The translations under genes were made by a program, and so were the position numbers. Shown piece after piece: positions 42,728 to 50,850 of a DNA stretch of 64,000 bases. Within the stretch, counting starts at the first letter, position 1, and each line of letters begins with the position of its first letter. The notes below the pieces were generated by a model that was not told the origin of the DNA, did no database searches, and saw nothing but the letters and a program-made list of their open reading frames with translations. The stretch is from positions 109,589-173,588 of the forward strand of contig NZ_UWYY01000018.1 of assembly GCF_900608595.1 (NCBI RefSeq), given 5' to 3'. The stretch is from Promicromonospora panici. Its GTDB lineage: Bacteria > Actinomycetota > Actinomycetes > Actinomycetales > Cellulomonadaceae.

Positions 42728-43267
42728 TCAGGACCCTTCCTCGGTCAGGCGTTCGTAGGCGGCGCGCAGGCGGCGCCGTGCCCGGTACACCCGGGTGGCC
42801 GCCGTGGCCGTCGTGCAGCCCAGGACCTGGGCGACCTCCGACGTCGACAGCTCGGCGGCCGCGAGCAGCTCGATCACCTCGCGGTCCGCGGGGCGAAGCA
42901 GGTCCAGCGCGCGGCGGAGCTCGTCGAGCTCGGCGACGAGACGGACGTCGTCCTGGCCTGGCGGGGCCGGATGCGTGCGGACGCGCTCGGCCAGTGCGTT
43001 CCGGCGGTGCTGCGCACGGACCTGGTTCGCCATCACGCGGCGGGCCACACCAAGGAGCCAGGCGCGCGGGTTGTCCGGCAGCTCCCCCTTGCGCCACGCG
43101 ATGGCGAAGACCTCGGCCACGACGTCTCCCGCCTCGGCGTCCGGGAGCCGCGAGCGGGCATAGCGGTAGACGCCCCGCGCGTGCGTCGCGAAGAGCTCCT
43201 CGGTGTCGGCAGGCGTGAGCGGACCCGGGTCGCGGCGCTGCGCCGCGAGGTCCGGCTCGGTGTTCAT
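42728..43267 (-). CDS. ECF-family RNA polymerase sigma factor
   Basis: 179 residues from the ATG at 43267; an upstream start at 43324 would add 19 poorly conserved residues. Region 2 reads LFATHARGVYRYARSRLPDAEAGDVVAEVFAIAWRKG, ending in DNPRAWLLGVARRVMANQVR. Region 4 is LRPADREVIELLAAAELSTSEVAQVLGCTTATAATRVYRARRRL. It directs RNA polymerase to a stress regulon and is co-transcribed with the putative anti-sigma. It is divergent from the VanY-like lipoprotein gene with 67 bp between starts, a likely regulon member. Confidence 0.92.
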   Translation of the reverse strand: MNTEPDLAAQRRDPGPLTPADTEELFATHARGVYRYARSRLPDAEAGDVVAEVFAIAWRKGELPDNPRAWLLGVARRVMANQVRAQHRRNALAERVRTHPAPPGQDDVRLVAELDELRRALDLLRPADREVIELLAAAELSTSEVAQVLGCTTATAATRVYRARRRLRAAYERLTEEGS

Positions 43268-43334
43268 GGCCAGGGTGGGCTCCGATGATGAAAAGACGTG
43301 CTTCCGACCCAGTGTGTCCGGCACAGGACCTGCG

Positions 43335-44321
43335 ATGACACCTCATGGATGTCGGCCACGTCACAGCGGCCCGGCTGCCATCGGGGTCCGGACGGCGCAC
43401 ACCAACGCTGATGTGACCCTCTTCTCCGGCAGTCGACGCCCCTTCCGTACCCGTGGCCTCGGCGCGCGTCCCCTCAGCGCCCGTCCTTTCAGCGCGCGTC
43501 CGGTCGGCCCTGCCGCCGTCCTCGTCGCGACCCTGCTCCTGGCCGGCTGTGCGGTGGGTGTCGCCGGCGCGGGCGACACCGGCGACATTGCCGCAGGCCA
43601 GGAACAGGGCTCGACGGGGGAGGACCCGGCCGGCCCGGCTGCCGGTCCGGTCGACGAGCCCGCGGACGAACCCGCGGACGAACCAGCGGACGAACCAGCC
43701 GCCGCGCCCGCCGACGAACCCGACCCGAGCATCAACCTGACGGAATACTCGGTGTCCGACCCCACGAGCCGGTGGGTCGTAGTCAACAAGCACTCGCCGC
43801 TCGAACCGGCCGACTACGAGCCCGACCTGACTACGGTGCGCGGCTACCTCGTGCGGCCCGACGCCGCCCCCGACCTCACTGCACTGCTGGAAGCCGCCGA
43901 ATCCGACGGCGTGCACCTGACGCTGCGCAGTGCCTACCGCGGGTACCCCAAGCAGGCGGCGGTCTACGACGGATGGGTGGCGCAGCTCGGCCAGGCGGAG
44001 GCGGACGACGTCTCGGCCCGCCCGGGGCACAGCGAGCACCAGACGGGCATCGCCGTCGACTTCGGCAGCTCCACCCGGTCCGGTTGCGACTTCGAGCAGT
44101 GCTTCGGCGAGACGGTCGAGGGCCGCTGGGTCGCCGAGCACTCCGCCGAGTTCGGCTTCATCATCCGATACACGTCCGAGAACAGGGCGGTCACCGGTTA
44201 CGCCCCCGAGCCCTGGCACGTGCGCTGGGTGGGCCGCGAGCTGGCGTCGCACATGCGGGCCACCGGCGTCACGACGCTGGAAGAGGTGTTCGACGTGCCC
44301 GGCGGGGGATACGCCCGCTGA
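43335..44321 (+). CDS. VanY-like D,D-carboxypeptidase lipoprotein (M15B)
   Basis: 328 residues from the ATG at 43335; a GTG at 43413 is a plausible shorter start that gives a tighter signal peptide. The lipobox is LLLAGC. A repeated acidic linker follows: DEPA repeated four times. The M15B domain has the zinc motif SEHQTGIAVDFG (His, Asp), an Arg/Tyr-rich substrate loop LRSAYRGYPKQAAVYDGW, and the last His in PEPWHVRWVG. It would trim D-Ala-D-Ala from peptidoglycan precursors outside the membrane. Co-control with the divergent ECF sigma operon is plausible. Confidence 0.9.
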   Translation: MTPHGCRPRHSGPAAIGVRTAHTNADVTLFSGSRRPFRTRGLGARPLSARPFSARPVGPAAVLVATLLLAGCAVGVAGAGDTGDIAAGQEQGSTGEDPAGPAAGPVDEPADEPADEPADEPAAAPADEPDPSINLTEYSVSDPTSRWVVVNKHSPLEPADYEPDLTTVRGYLVRPDAAPDLTALLEAAESDGVHLTLRSAYRGYPKQAAVYDGWVAQLGQAEADDVSARPGHSEHQTGIAVDFGSSTRSGCDFEQCFGETVEGRWVAEHSAEFGFIIRYTSENRAVTGYAPEPWHVRWVGRELASHMRATGVTTLEEVFDVPGGGYAR

Positions 44322-44326
44322 CGGGC

Positions 44327-44352
44327 TTGACCTTGTCGTAGCGACAACCTTG
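44327..44352 (+). promoter_or_regulatory. MerR-type operator/promoter without a complete downstream gene
   Basis: TTGACC (44327-44332) is followed by TTGTCG-tag-CGACAA, an inverted repeat sitting in a long ~20-nt spacer, and a CACGCT -10-like hexamer at 44353-44358. A dyad inside an over-long -35/-10 spacer is the hallmark of MerR-family promoters. Six nt after CACGCT comes an ATG (44365). No MerR gene lies nearby. Confidence 0.55.
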
Positions 44353-44364
44353 CACGCTGCGGTC

Positions 44365-44436
44365 ATGACCACACCAGGTCGCACGCGGGGGATGGTCCGG
44401 CCGGAGGCCCCTGACCGCGCCCCGGACCGCGGGTAG
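44365..44436 (+). pseudogene. 23-codon 5' stub of a lost gene
   Basis: An ATG in the leaderless position of the MerR-like promoter opens a frame of only 23 residues (MTTPGRTRGMVRPEAPDRAP...), ending in TAG. It has a normal actinobacterial N-terminus but no domain. It is best read as the truncated start of a MerR-controlled gene, often an efflux transporter in such settings. A genuine small leader peptide cannot be excluded. Confidence 0.4.
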
Positions 44437-44572
44437 GCCGCGCGCTGGTCGCCGTCGGTCGCCACGGTCATCTCATGGGCTCAAGGTGCAGCGACCATCC
44501 TGTGATCGGAATTCCCAAAATGTCCCAGTATCGGCAAAGATGGGGCATACCACCTATCACCAGGGGAATATC

Positions 44573-45409
44573 GTGAGCGCGACCGCCTCCGGGGCCACCG
44601 CAGCACTGTCGGACGTGCCGATCTCCACGCCCGCGCTCGTCGCCTGCGACGTCGAGGGCACGCTCGTCCGCGCCGGTCGCCGGGCCACCCCCGCCGTCCT
44701 CGACGCGATAGCCGCGGTGCACGAGGCCGGGCACCACCTGGCGGTGGCCACGGGTGCCTCGCTGTCGAGCGCGGTGCAGGTCGTCCGGCGGCTCGGGATC
44801 CGCGAGGGCTGGGTGGTCGCGGCGAACGGGGCGGTGACGGCGCGGCTGCGCGCCGACGGCTACTCGGTCGTCGACGTGCGGCTGCTGGCCGCCGAGCCCG
44901 TGTGCCGGCTCGTCGCCAGGACGCGGCCCGACCTGAGCATCGCGGCCGAGGTGGTCGGCACCGGCTACCGCGTGACCAAGCGGTTCCCCGAGCGCCAGCT
45001 CAGCGGGCACCAGGACGTGCTCCGCGAGCTCGAGGAAATATGGGCGCGACCGACCCCGCGCCTGGTCGTGTACGGGCAGTGGGCCCGGCGGCTCGCGCCG
45101 GCGCTGCGCGCGTCCGGCGTCACGGCGATCCCGGCTCGCGTGGACTGGGTGGACGTCACGGCGCCCGGCGTCAGCAAGGCGACGGCGCTCGAGAACATCC
45201 GCGTCGAGCTGGGGGTCGCGTTGTCCCGGACGGTCGCCATCGGCGACGGCGAAAACGATCTCGAAATGCTTCGGTGGGCGGCCACGTCGATAGCGATGGG
45301 CCACGCGCCCGAGTCGGTCCGCGCCGTCGCCGACCGCGTCACGGGCACCATCGATGAGGACGGCGCGGCCGGCGCGCTCCGGGACGCGCTCCTGTTGTCG
45401 GCCCGCTGA
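44573..45409 (+). CDS. HAD-superfamily hydrolase, Cof/type IIB
   Basis: 278 residues from the GTG at 44573, which has GGGGA 6 nt upstream; an ATG at 44540 is a less likely alternative. Motif I is ACDVEGTLVRAG, motif II VATGASLSS (Thr, as in KTGASLSS-type IIB enzymes), the IIB cap follows, then Lys in GVSKATALENI, and motif IV GDGENDLEMLRWA. Such enzymes dephosphorylate sugar phosphates or nucleotides. The second acidic residue of motif I is Glu instead of the usual Asp (DxE rather than DxD). Confidence 0.85.
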   Translation: MSATASGATAALSDVPISTPALVACDVEGTLVRAGRRATPAVLDAIAAVHEAGHHLAVATGASLSSAVQVVRRLGIREGWVVAANGAVTARLRADGYSVVDVRLLAAEPVCRLVARTRPDLSIAAEVVGTGYRVTKRFPERQLSGHQDVLRELEEIWARPTPRLVVYGQWARRLAPALRASGVTAIPARVDWVDVTAPGVSKATALENIRVELGVALSRTVAIGDGENDLEMLRWAATSIAMGHAPESVRAVADRVTGTIDEDGAAGALRDALLLSAR

Positions 45410-45440
45410 GGTCCTGGCCTTCCCGGTCCGCGCTGCCGGC

Positions 45441-45479
45441 TTGACGTTCGACCAATTTCAGTTGATAGTGAAACAACTG
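45441..45479 (+). promoter_or_regulatory. Promoter with overlapping operator for GbsR/MarR gene
   Basis: TTGACG (45441-45446), a 17-nt spacer and GATAGT (45464-45469). An inverted repeat CAGTTG...CAACTG (45459-45464, 45474-45479) straddles the -10 box, so a bound dimer would block RNA polymerase. It is well placed for autoregulation of the regulator 15 nt downstream. GGAG precedes the ATG at 45494. Confidence 0.65.
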
Positions 45480-45493
45480 ACATTGGAGCTGAC

Positions 45494-46024
45494 ATGGACA
45501 CCCAGGACCCCGTCCTCGAATGGGTCGAACGCGTCTCGATGTACCTGGCCCGCGACGGCGTCCCGCCGATCGCGGGCCGGGTGCTGGGCTGGCTGATGGT
45601 GTGCGACCCCCCGGAGCAGTCCGCCGGGCAGATCAGCGACGCGACAGGCGCCAGCCGCGCCTCGCTCACCTCGAACCTGCGCCTGCTGACCGCGATGGGC
45701 TTCCTCAGCTCCCGGACCCGGCCGGGCAACCGGACCACCTACTACCGCATGGCCGACGACGCCTGGTCCGTGGTGGTTCGCCGCCAGGTCGAGTCCATGA
45801 CGTCGTTCCTCGACCTCAGCCGCGACGGGATCGCCCTGGCCGGCCCGGGGAACGACGGCCGGGTGCGGCAGGCGCACCGGACCTTCGAGTGGATGGCCGC
45901 CGCGTTCGCCGCCGCCCCGCCGCTGAGCGCGGGCCCAGGAGAGGCCGGGCACCGGAACGACGAAACGGCCGAGCACACGGCCGAGCACCCGGAGCAGGCC
46001 GAGCGCACGGAGCAGAAGCGATGA
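45494..46024 (+). CDS. GbsR/MarR-type transcriptional regulator
   Basis: 176 residues. The winged helix is VPPIAGRVLGWLMVCDPPEQSAGQISDATGASRASLTSNLRLLTAMGFL, and the wing SSRTRPGNRTTYYRMADDAW. It matches the GbsR-like branch of MarR (PadR-like N-terminus starting with EWVERVSMYLARDG). The C-terminus is a low-complexity Glu/His/Thr tail (ETAEHTAEHPEQAERTEQKR). The stop overlaps the start of the FAD monooxygenase (ATGA), so the pair is co-translated and the regulator likely controls it. Confidence 0.85.
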   Translation: MDTQDPVLEWVERVSMYLARDGVPPIAGRVLGWLMVCDPPEQSAGQISDATGASRASLTSNLRLLTAMGFLSSRTRPGNRTTYYRMADDAWSVVVRRQVESMTSFLDLSRDGIALAGPGNDGRVRQAHRTFEWMAAAFAAAPPLSAGPGEAGHRNDETAEHTAEHPEQAERTEQKR

Positions 46025-47187
46025 CCGGACACGCGATAGTCGTTGGCGGCGGTATCGGCGGACTGGCTACCGCCCTGGCGCTCCACCGGATCGGCTGGCG
46101 TGCCACGGTGCTCGAACGGGCGCCGGAGCTCGGCGAGGTCGGCGCCGGCATGTCGCAGGCGCCCAACGCCCTGCGGGCGCTGGCCGAGCTGGGCGTCGAG
46201 GCCGAGGCCCGCGCCGTCGGCGTCCCGACGTACTCGACGAGCAACCTGCGCCGGCCCGACGGCCGCTACCTGAAGCGTGCCGAGCCAGGGGAGGGGACGG
46301 CGCTGCTCGGGTTCCATCGTGCCGACCTGCACGGCGTGCTGCTCGACGCGGTCCCCGCCGGCTGGGTGCACACCGAGGCCGAGGTCACGGACCTGCGGCC
46401 GGACGGCGCCGGCGTGACGGTCACGGCCGGCGGCACCGACTACCGCGCCGACCTCGTGATCGGCGCCGACGGCATCCACAGCGCCGTCCGGACCCGCCTG
46501 TGGCCCGAGGCGCGGCCGCCGCGCTATCTCGGGCGCACGGCATGGCTCGGCGTCACGGACGTCGCGGGCCTGCCCGGCGACCTGACCGGCAGCGTCACCC
46601 TGGGCCGCGGCGCGCTGTTCCTGATCCATCCGGTGGCACGCGACCGGGCGTACTGGGCGCTGCTCACCGCCGAGCCGACGGCGGGCGTCCGGTACGACGA
46701 CGAGAAGGCAACGGCGCTGGAGCGCGTCGCCGGCTGGCACGAGCCGGTGCCGCAGCTGATCCGCGCGACGCCGGACGCGGCGGTGATCCGTACCGACATC
46801 CGCGAGCTGCCGCCGCTGAGCACCTACGCGCGGGGGAGGGTCGCGCTGCTCGGCGACGCCGCGCACGCCATGAGCCCCGACCGGGGGCAGGGCGCCGGCC
46901 ACACCCTGGAGGACGCCGTGGTCCTCGCGCACGCGCTGAGCGCCGAGCCCACCGTCGAGGCCGCGCTGGCGCGGTACGACGCGGAGCGCCGTCCGCGGGA
47001 CCAGGCCACCGCCCGTGGTGCCCGGATCGACGGCGCCATGACGAGCTCGCGCGTCGGTCAGCCGGCCATGGTGGCACTGGTCCGGCTGATGCCCGCGACG
47101 CTGTGGCGCAAGGGCGTGGCGCCCGACGGCAACCCCACCTGGCGGTGGGAACCGCCGCGGCTCCCGGCGGTGCCGCCGGTGTACTGA
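46021..47187 (+). CDS. FAD-dependent monooxygenase (PHBH/TetX-like group A)
   Basis: 388 residues. The Rossmann GxGxxG is VVGGGIGGLATALALHRIG at residues 7-25, with ribose-binding Glu in TVLERAPELGEVGAG. The second FAD/NAD motif DG is ADLVIGADGIHSAVRTRL, and the FAD-ribityl motif GD is VALLGDAAHAMSPDRGQGAG. Group A monooxygenases hydroxylate aromatic compounds or inactivate tetracyclines and rifamycins; this one lacks a distinctive substrate signature. It forms an operon with the preceding GbsR/MarR regulator, suggesting induction by its aromatic or drug substrate. Confidence 0.9.
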   Translation: MTGHAIVVGGGIGGLATALALHRIGWRATVLERAPELGEVGAGMSQAPNALRALAELGVEAEARAVGVPTYSTSNLRRPDGRYLKRAEPGEGTALLGFHRADLHGVLLDAVPAGWVHTEAEVTDLRPDGAGVTVTAGGTDYRADLVIGADGIHSAVRTRLWPEARPPRYLGRTAWLGVTDVAGLPGDLTGSVTLGRGALFLIHPVARDRAYWALLTAEPTAGVRYDDEKATALERVAGWHEPVPQLIRATPDAAVIRTDIRELPPLSTYARGRVALLGDAAHAMSPDRGQGAGHTLEDAVVLAHALSAEPTVEAALARYDAERRPRDQATARGARIDGAMTSSRVGQPAMVALVRLMPATLWRKGVAPDGNPTWRWEPPRLPAVPPVY

Positions 47188-47241
47188 GACCACCTGCCCG
47201 CTCGCCGCGCCGCGTGCGCGCGCGTGAGCCAGGATGTCCGC

Positions 47242-48474
47242 ATGGCGCACCCTCACTCGCACGGCGCGGCCGGCCCGGCCGCGCCACGCACGACGTTCCT
47301 GCTGGTAGTGACCCTGGCGTCCGCCCTGCTGGTGACCCTCGCCGGGCTGTGGCTGCTGTGGCCGAACAGCGGCGACGTGCCCGACCGGGTGCCGGCCAAG
47401 GCCGAGGGCACGTCGTTCGTCGACGCGACGGTGACCGGCCCGGCCGACTCGGTCACCGGCAGCGTCCCGGTGGAGCTCGCCAACGGTGAGCAGTCCCGGC
47501 TGCAGTCACCCGGACCGTCGGTCCCGCTCGCCGAGGGTGACCGCATCACCGCCGTCGACATCTCCCAGGTCTCGCAGCCCGGCGTCGACCCGCTCGTGTT
47601 CATGGACTTCCAGCGCGAGCTGCCGATCGCCCTGCTGGCCGTCGCCTACGCCCTCGTCGTGCTGCTGGTCGCACGATGGCGCGGGCTCGCCGCCATGGCC
47701 GGGCTCGGGCTCGCGTTCGTCGTCCTCCTGGGCTTCACGATGCCCGCCCTGCTGGCGGGGGAGTCCGCGATCGGCGTGGCGCTGGTGACGTCGTCCCTGG
47801 TCATGTTCGCGACCCTGTACCTGGCGCACGGCCTGTCCGCGCGGACGTCCACCGCCCTGCTGGGCACGCTCGTCGGCCTCGCGCTGACGGCGGGGCTCGC
47901 GGCGTGGGCGTCGGGGGCCGCGCAGATCACCGGCACCACCTCGGAGGCGTCGTCGTTCCTGCCGTCCAGCGCGCCGGGCGCGGACCTGCGCGGGATCGCG
48001 CTGTGCGGCATCGTGCTGGCCGGGATGGGCGTGCTGAACGACGTGACCATCACCCAGGCCTCCGCGGTGTGGGAGCTGCGGGCGGTCGCGCCGGCGGCGT
48101 CGCGGGCCGAGCTCTTCACCAGTGCCATGCGGATCGGCCGCGACCACATCGCCTCGACCGTCTACACGATCGCGTTCGCCTACGTCGGCGCCGCACTGCC
48201 GCTGCTGATGATGGTCTGGCTCATCGACCAGTCGCCGGCCACGGCCCTGAGCTCGGGCGAGATCGCGGAAGAGGTGGTGCGCACCCTGGTCGGCTCGATC
48301 GGACTCGTGCTCGCCATCCCGGTCACCACTGCCATCGCGACGCTCACGGTTCCCGGTCCGGCGTCGGAGCAGGCGGGCTCGACGGGTTCGGAGCCCGCTT
48401 CCGACCCGGAGCTGATGGCGCCCGTGTCGGAGGCGTGGGGGTCGCCGCCAGCCTCCGGGGCGTCGGCGACGTAG
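47242..48474 (+). CDS. YibE/F-family membrane protein
   Basis: 410 residues. A His-rich start (MAHPHSHG) precedes a first membrane helix, then a ~90-residue extracytoplasmic beta-rich domain (GEQSRLQSPGPSVPLAEGDRITAVD), then six or seven helices with motifs MGVLNDVTITQASAVWELR and HIASTVYTIAFAYVGAALPLL of the YibE/F family. Function of the family is unknown. The last ~45 residues are low complexity, and their DNA overlaps the convergent MarR gene by 131 bp. The ATG at 47242 has AGGA upstream. Confidence 0.85.
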   Translation: MAHPHSHGAAGPAAPRTTFLLVVTLASALLVTLAGLWLLWPNSGDVPDRVPAKAEGTSFVDATVTGPADSVTGSVPVELANGEQSRLQSPGPSVPLAEGDRITAVDISQVSQPGVDPLVFMDFQRELPIALLAVAYALVVLLVARWRGLAAMAGLGLAFVVLLGFTMPALLAGESAIGVALVTSSLVMFATLYLAHGLSARTSTALLGTLVGLALTAGLAAWASGAAQITGTTSEASSFLPSSAPGADLRGIALCGIVLAGMGVLNDVTITQASAVWELRAVAPAASRAELFTSAMRIGRDHIASTVYTIAFAYVGAALPLLMMVWLIDQSPATALSSGEIAEEVVRTLVGSIGLVLAIPVTTAIATLTVPGPASEQAGSTGSEPASDPELMAPVSEAWGSPPASGASAT

Positions 48475-48946
48475 GCGGCACGACGGCGTTGCCCACGTTC
48501 TCCTCCAGCCCCCGCAGGAGCGCCGTCGCTTCCTCGTGCTCGGCGGAGGTCAGGGCGCCGGCCGTCGCCTGCTCGAGCTGGGCCCAGATCTCGGCGACGC
48601 GCGGACGGAGCGCCTGGCTCGCGGGCGTGGGTTCCACGAGCGTGACGCGCCGGTCGTCGGGGCTGGGCCTGCGGCGCACGAACCCGGACCGCTCGAGCCG
48701 CTGGACGGTCCGCGTCATCGACGCCGAGTCCGTGGCGACGTACCGGGCGAGGTCCGTCTGGCGCTGCGGCCCGTGCTCCCACAGGAACATGAGCAGCAGC
48801 TCCTGGCCGGGATGCAGGCCGAGGGGGCGCAGCAGGTCAGCGGCGAGCGCCCGGTGCGCCCGTGCGAGCGAGAAGACCGCGAGGCTGAGCGACCCGGTGA
48901 CGAACGGGTTCGACTCACTGTCCGGGGCAGATGTCATACGCTCCAT
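48344..48946 (-). CDS. MarR-family transcriptional regulator
   Basis: 200 residues; a second start at 48937 would remove three. The MarR fold: LFSLARAHRALAADLL-type helix (VFSLARAHRALAADLLRPLGL), HTH RQTDLARYVATDSASMTRTVQRLERSGFV, wing RRRPSPDDRRVTLVEPT. The C-terminal ~45 residues are Pro/Ala/Thr-rich, encoded antisense to the YibE/F tail. A TACGCT box for the divergent zinc-type reductase (48937-48942) overlaps this gene's start, so the regulator can repress both. Confidence 0.88.
   Translation of the reverse strand: MERMTSAPDSESNPFVTGSLSLAVFSLARAHRALAADLLRPLGLHPGQELLLMFLWEHGPQRQTDLARYVATDSASMTRTVQRLERSGFVRRRPSPDDRRVTLVEPTPASQALRPRVAEIWAQLEQATAGALTSAEHEEATALLRGLEENVGNAVVPPTSPTPRRLAATPTPPTRAPSAPGRKRAPNPSSPPAPTPDREP
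48937..48942 (+). promoter_or_regulatory. -10 box of NADPH:quinone reductase-like gene
   Basis: TACGCT, about 25 nt before the ATG at 48967, with GGGAG as ribosome site in between. It overlaps the first codons of the divergent MarR gene, a compact arrangement for reciprocal control. Confidence 0.45.
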
Positions 48947-48966
48947 GGTGGACGAGAGGGAGCATC

Positions 48967-49863
48967 ATGCGCGCGGTAGTTTTCGACCGGTTCGGCGGCC
49001 CGGAGGTCCTGCACCTGGGCGAGGTTCCGGAGCCGGAGGCCGGCACGGGGCAGGTCCGTGTGCGGGTCGAGGCCGTGGGGCTCAACGCGTTCGACGGGAA
49101 GATCCGTTCGGGTGCGATGGAGGCCGCGTTCCGGACGCCGCTCCCGGCGGTCCCGGGCACGGAGGTGGCCGGAGTCGTCGATCAGGTGGGGGCCAACGCC
49201 GCCGGGGTGGCCATCGGCGACCGGGTGACCGGCTGGACCAGCCGGGGCGCCGCGGAGCTCGCAGTCCTGAAGCTGTGGGCGCCGGTGCCGGACGATCTGG
49301 ACGCGGCCCAGGCGGCCGCGCTGCCCGTGGTCGGCGAGGCGGCGCGGCGGGCGCTGCGCATCCTCGACCTGAAGCCGGGGGAGACCCTGCTGGTGCACGG
49401 CGCGAGCGGAGGTGTTGGCGGGCTCGCGACCCAGCTCGCCGTCGCGGCGGGCGTGCGCGTGATCGGTACGGCGGCGCCGGTCAACCAGGAGCGGGTCGCC
49501 TCGTACGGGGCGACGCCGACCACCTACGGCGAAGGGCTCGTCGGCCGGGTCCGCGCCCTGGCGCCCGCCGTCGACGCGGTGCTCGACGCCGCGGGCGGCG
49601 GCGTCCTCCCGGACAGCATCGAGCTGCGGGGTGGTACCGACCGCGTGCTGACCCTCACCGATCCGGCCGCCCACGGGCTGGGCGTGGTGTTCGACGAGCG
49701 GCCCGCGCCCTCGGCGGAGGATCTCGCCGACCTCGTCGGGCTTGTCGTCCGTGGCGAGGTAGCGGTCCCGGTCGCGAAGGTGCTGCCGCTGGCGGAGGCG
49801 GCACGGGGGCAGGCCCTGGTGGACGGCGGGCACGCGGGCGGCAAGGTCGTGCTCGTGCCGTGA
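48967..49863 (+). CDS. Zinc-free MDR-superfamily NADP-dependent oxidoreductase (quinone reductase type)
   Basis: 298 residues from the ATG at 48967, with GGGAG 5 nt upstream. Features: MRAVVFDRFGGPEVLHLGEVP, VRVRVEAVGLNAFDGKIR, VPGTEVAGVVDQVG, the nucleotide-binding HGASGGVGGLATQLAVAAG, and the ending GGHAGGKVVLVP. No cysteine zinc ligands are seen, consistent with the quinone-reductase branch. The stop overlaps the GTG start of the APH-like kinase. Divergent MarR control is likely, as for drug- or quinone-inducible reductases. Confidence 0.9.
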   Translation: MRAVVFDRFGGPEVLHLGEVPEPEAGTGQVRVRVEAVGLNAFDGKIRSGAMEAAFRTPLPAVPGTEVAGVVDQVGANAAGVAIGDRVTGWTSRGAAELAVLKLWAPVPDDLDAAQAAALPVVGEAARRALRILDLKPGETLLVHGASGGVGGLATQLAVAAGVRVIGTAAPVNQERVASYGATPTTYGEGLVGRVRALAPAVDAVLDAAGGGVLPDSIELRGGTDRVLTLTDPAAHGLGVVFDERPAPSAEDLADLVGLVVRGEVAVPVAKVLPLAEAARGQALVDGGHAGGKVVLVP

Positions 49864-50786
49864 GTGTGTCGGCGCAGGTCGAGGTTCCGCAGTCCCTGGT
49901 GTCGTCGTATTCGAGAAGCTTCGGTGAAGTGGGGACGGCCTGGATCGCCGGGTTGCCGGCGCTGGTCGCGGCGATGCTGGACCGGTGGGAGCTGAACTGG
50001 GACGGCGAGGCCGCCGCGGGTGAGGCCTCGCTCGTGCTGCCAGTACTGGGGCAGGACGGCGCTCGCGCGGTCCTCAAGCTCCAGTTGACACGCGAGGAGA
50101 CCAGCGCGGCCCTGATCGGCCTGCGCGCATGGAACGGCCAGGGGATGGTGCGGCTGCTCGACCACGATCCCGAGAGCAGCACCATGCTGCTGGAGCGGCT
50201 CGACGGTGCCCGTACGCTCGCCTCGGTCGAGGACGACGACGTCGCGATCCGGATCCTCGCCGAGCTGCACGCGCGGCTGGTCTCCGTGCCGGCGCCGCAG
50301 GGGTTGCGGAGCCTCGGCGACATCTCCACCGCGATGCTGGCGGAGGCCCCGCGAGCCGTCACCGCTCTGGCTGATCCCGTTGACCAGCAGGTCCTGCGCG
50401 GCTGGGCATCGGTGGTGACCGAGCTGATCGACGAGCCCGGCGACCGGTTGCTGCACTGGGACCTGCACTACGACAACATCCTCGCGGGGGAGCGTGAGTC
50501 GTGGCTCGCGATCGACCCCGAGCCGCCCGTCGGTGATCCTGGCTTCGACCTGTGGCCCGCGCTGGACAGCCGCTGGGACGACGTCGTCGCGGTTCGTGAG
50601 GCCCGACGCGTGGTGCTGCGCCGCTTCGATCTGCTCACCGAGGTGCTCGGGCTCGACCGTGCACGGGCCACGGGCTGGACGCTGGGCCGGCTGCTGCAGA
50701 ACTCGTTGTGGGACATCGAGGACGGCGCGACCGCCCTTGCGCCGTCCTCGATCGCCGTAGCGGAAGCGCTGCTCATCCGTGACTGA
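49860..50786 (+). CDS. APH(6)/hydroxyurea phosphotransferase-like kinase
   Basis: 308 residues from GTG at 49860, overlapping the previous stop (GTGA); a GTG two codons later is an alternative. The kinase core reads ARAVLKLQLTREE, MLLERLDGARTL, and the catalytic loop LLHWDLHYDNILAGERESWLAIDPEPPVGDPGFDLWPAL, which is the PF04655 signature. Such enzymes phosphorylate streptomycin at O6 or hydroxyurea with ATP. Whether it gives resistance here is unknown; the family has housekeeping-like members in actinobacteria. Confidence 0.88.
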   Translation: MSVSAQVEVPQSLVSSYSRSFGEVGTAWIAGLPALVAAMLDRWELNWDGEAAAGEASLVLPVLGQDGARAVLKLQLTREETSAALIGLRAWNGQGMVRLLDHDPESSTMLLERLDGARTLASVEDDDVAIRILAELHARLVSVPAPQGLRSLGDISTAMLAEAPRAVTALADPVDQQVLRGWASVVTELIDEPGDRLLHWDLHYDNILAGERESWLAIDPEPPVGDPGFDLWPALDSRWDDVVAVREARRVVLRRFDLLTEVLGLDRARATGWTLGRLLQNSLWDIEDGATALAPSSIAVAEALLIRD

Positions 50787-50850
50787 CGTCGTTGTCGTCC
50801 AGCATGCACCTGCCGACCGGGTCTACCGTGCCGCCCGGATCGGGCCAGGA

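Noticed and set aside
44486..44572. N-terminal extension of the HAD gene from 44486
   Set aside because: No ribosome site, and the GGGGA/GTG at 44573 is better placed.
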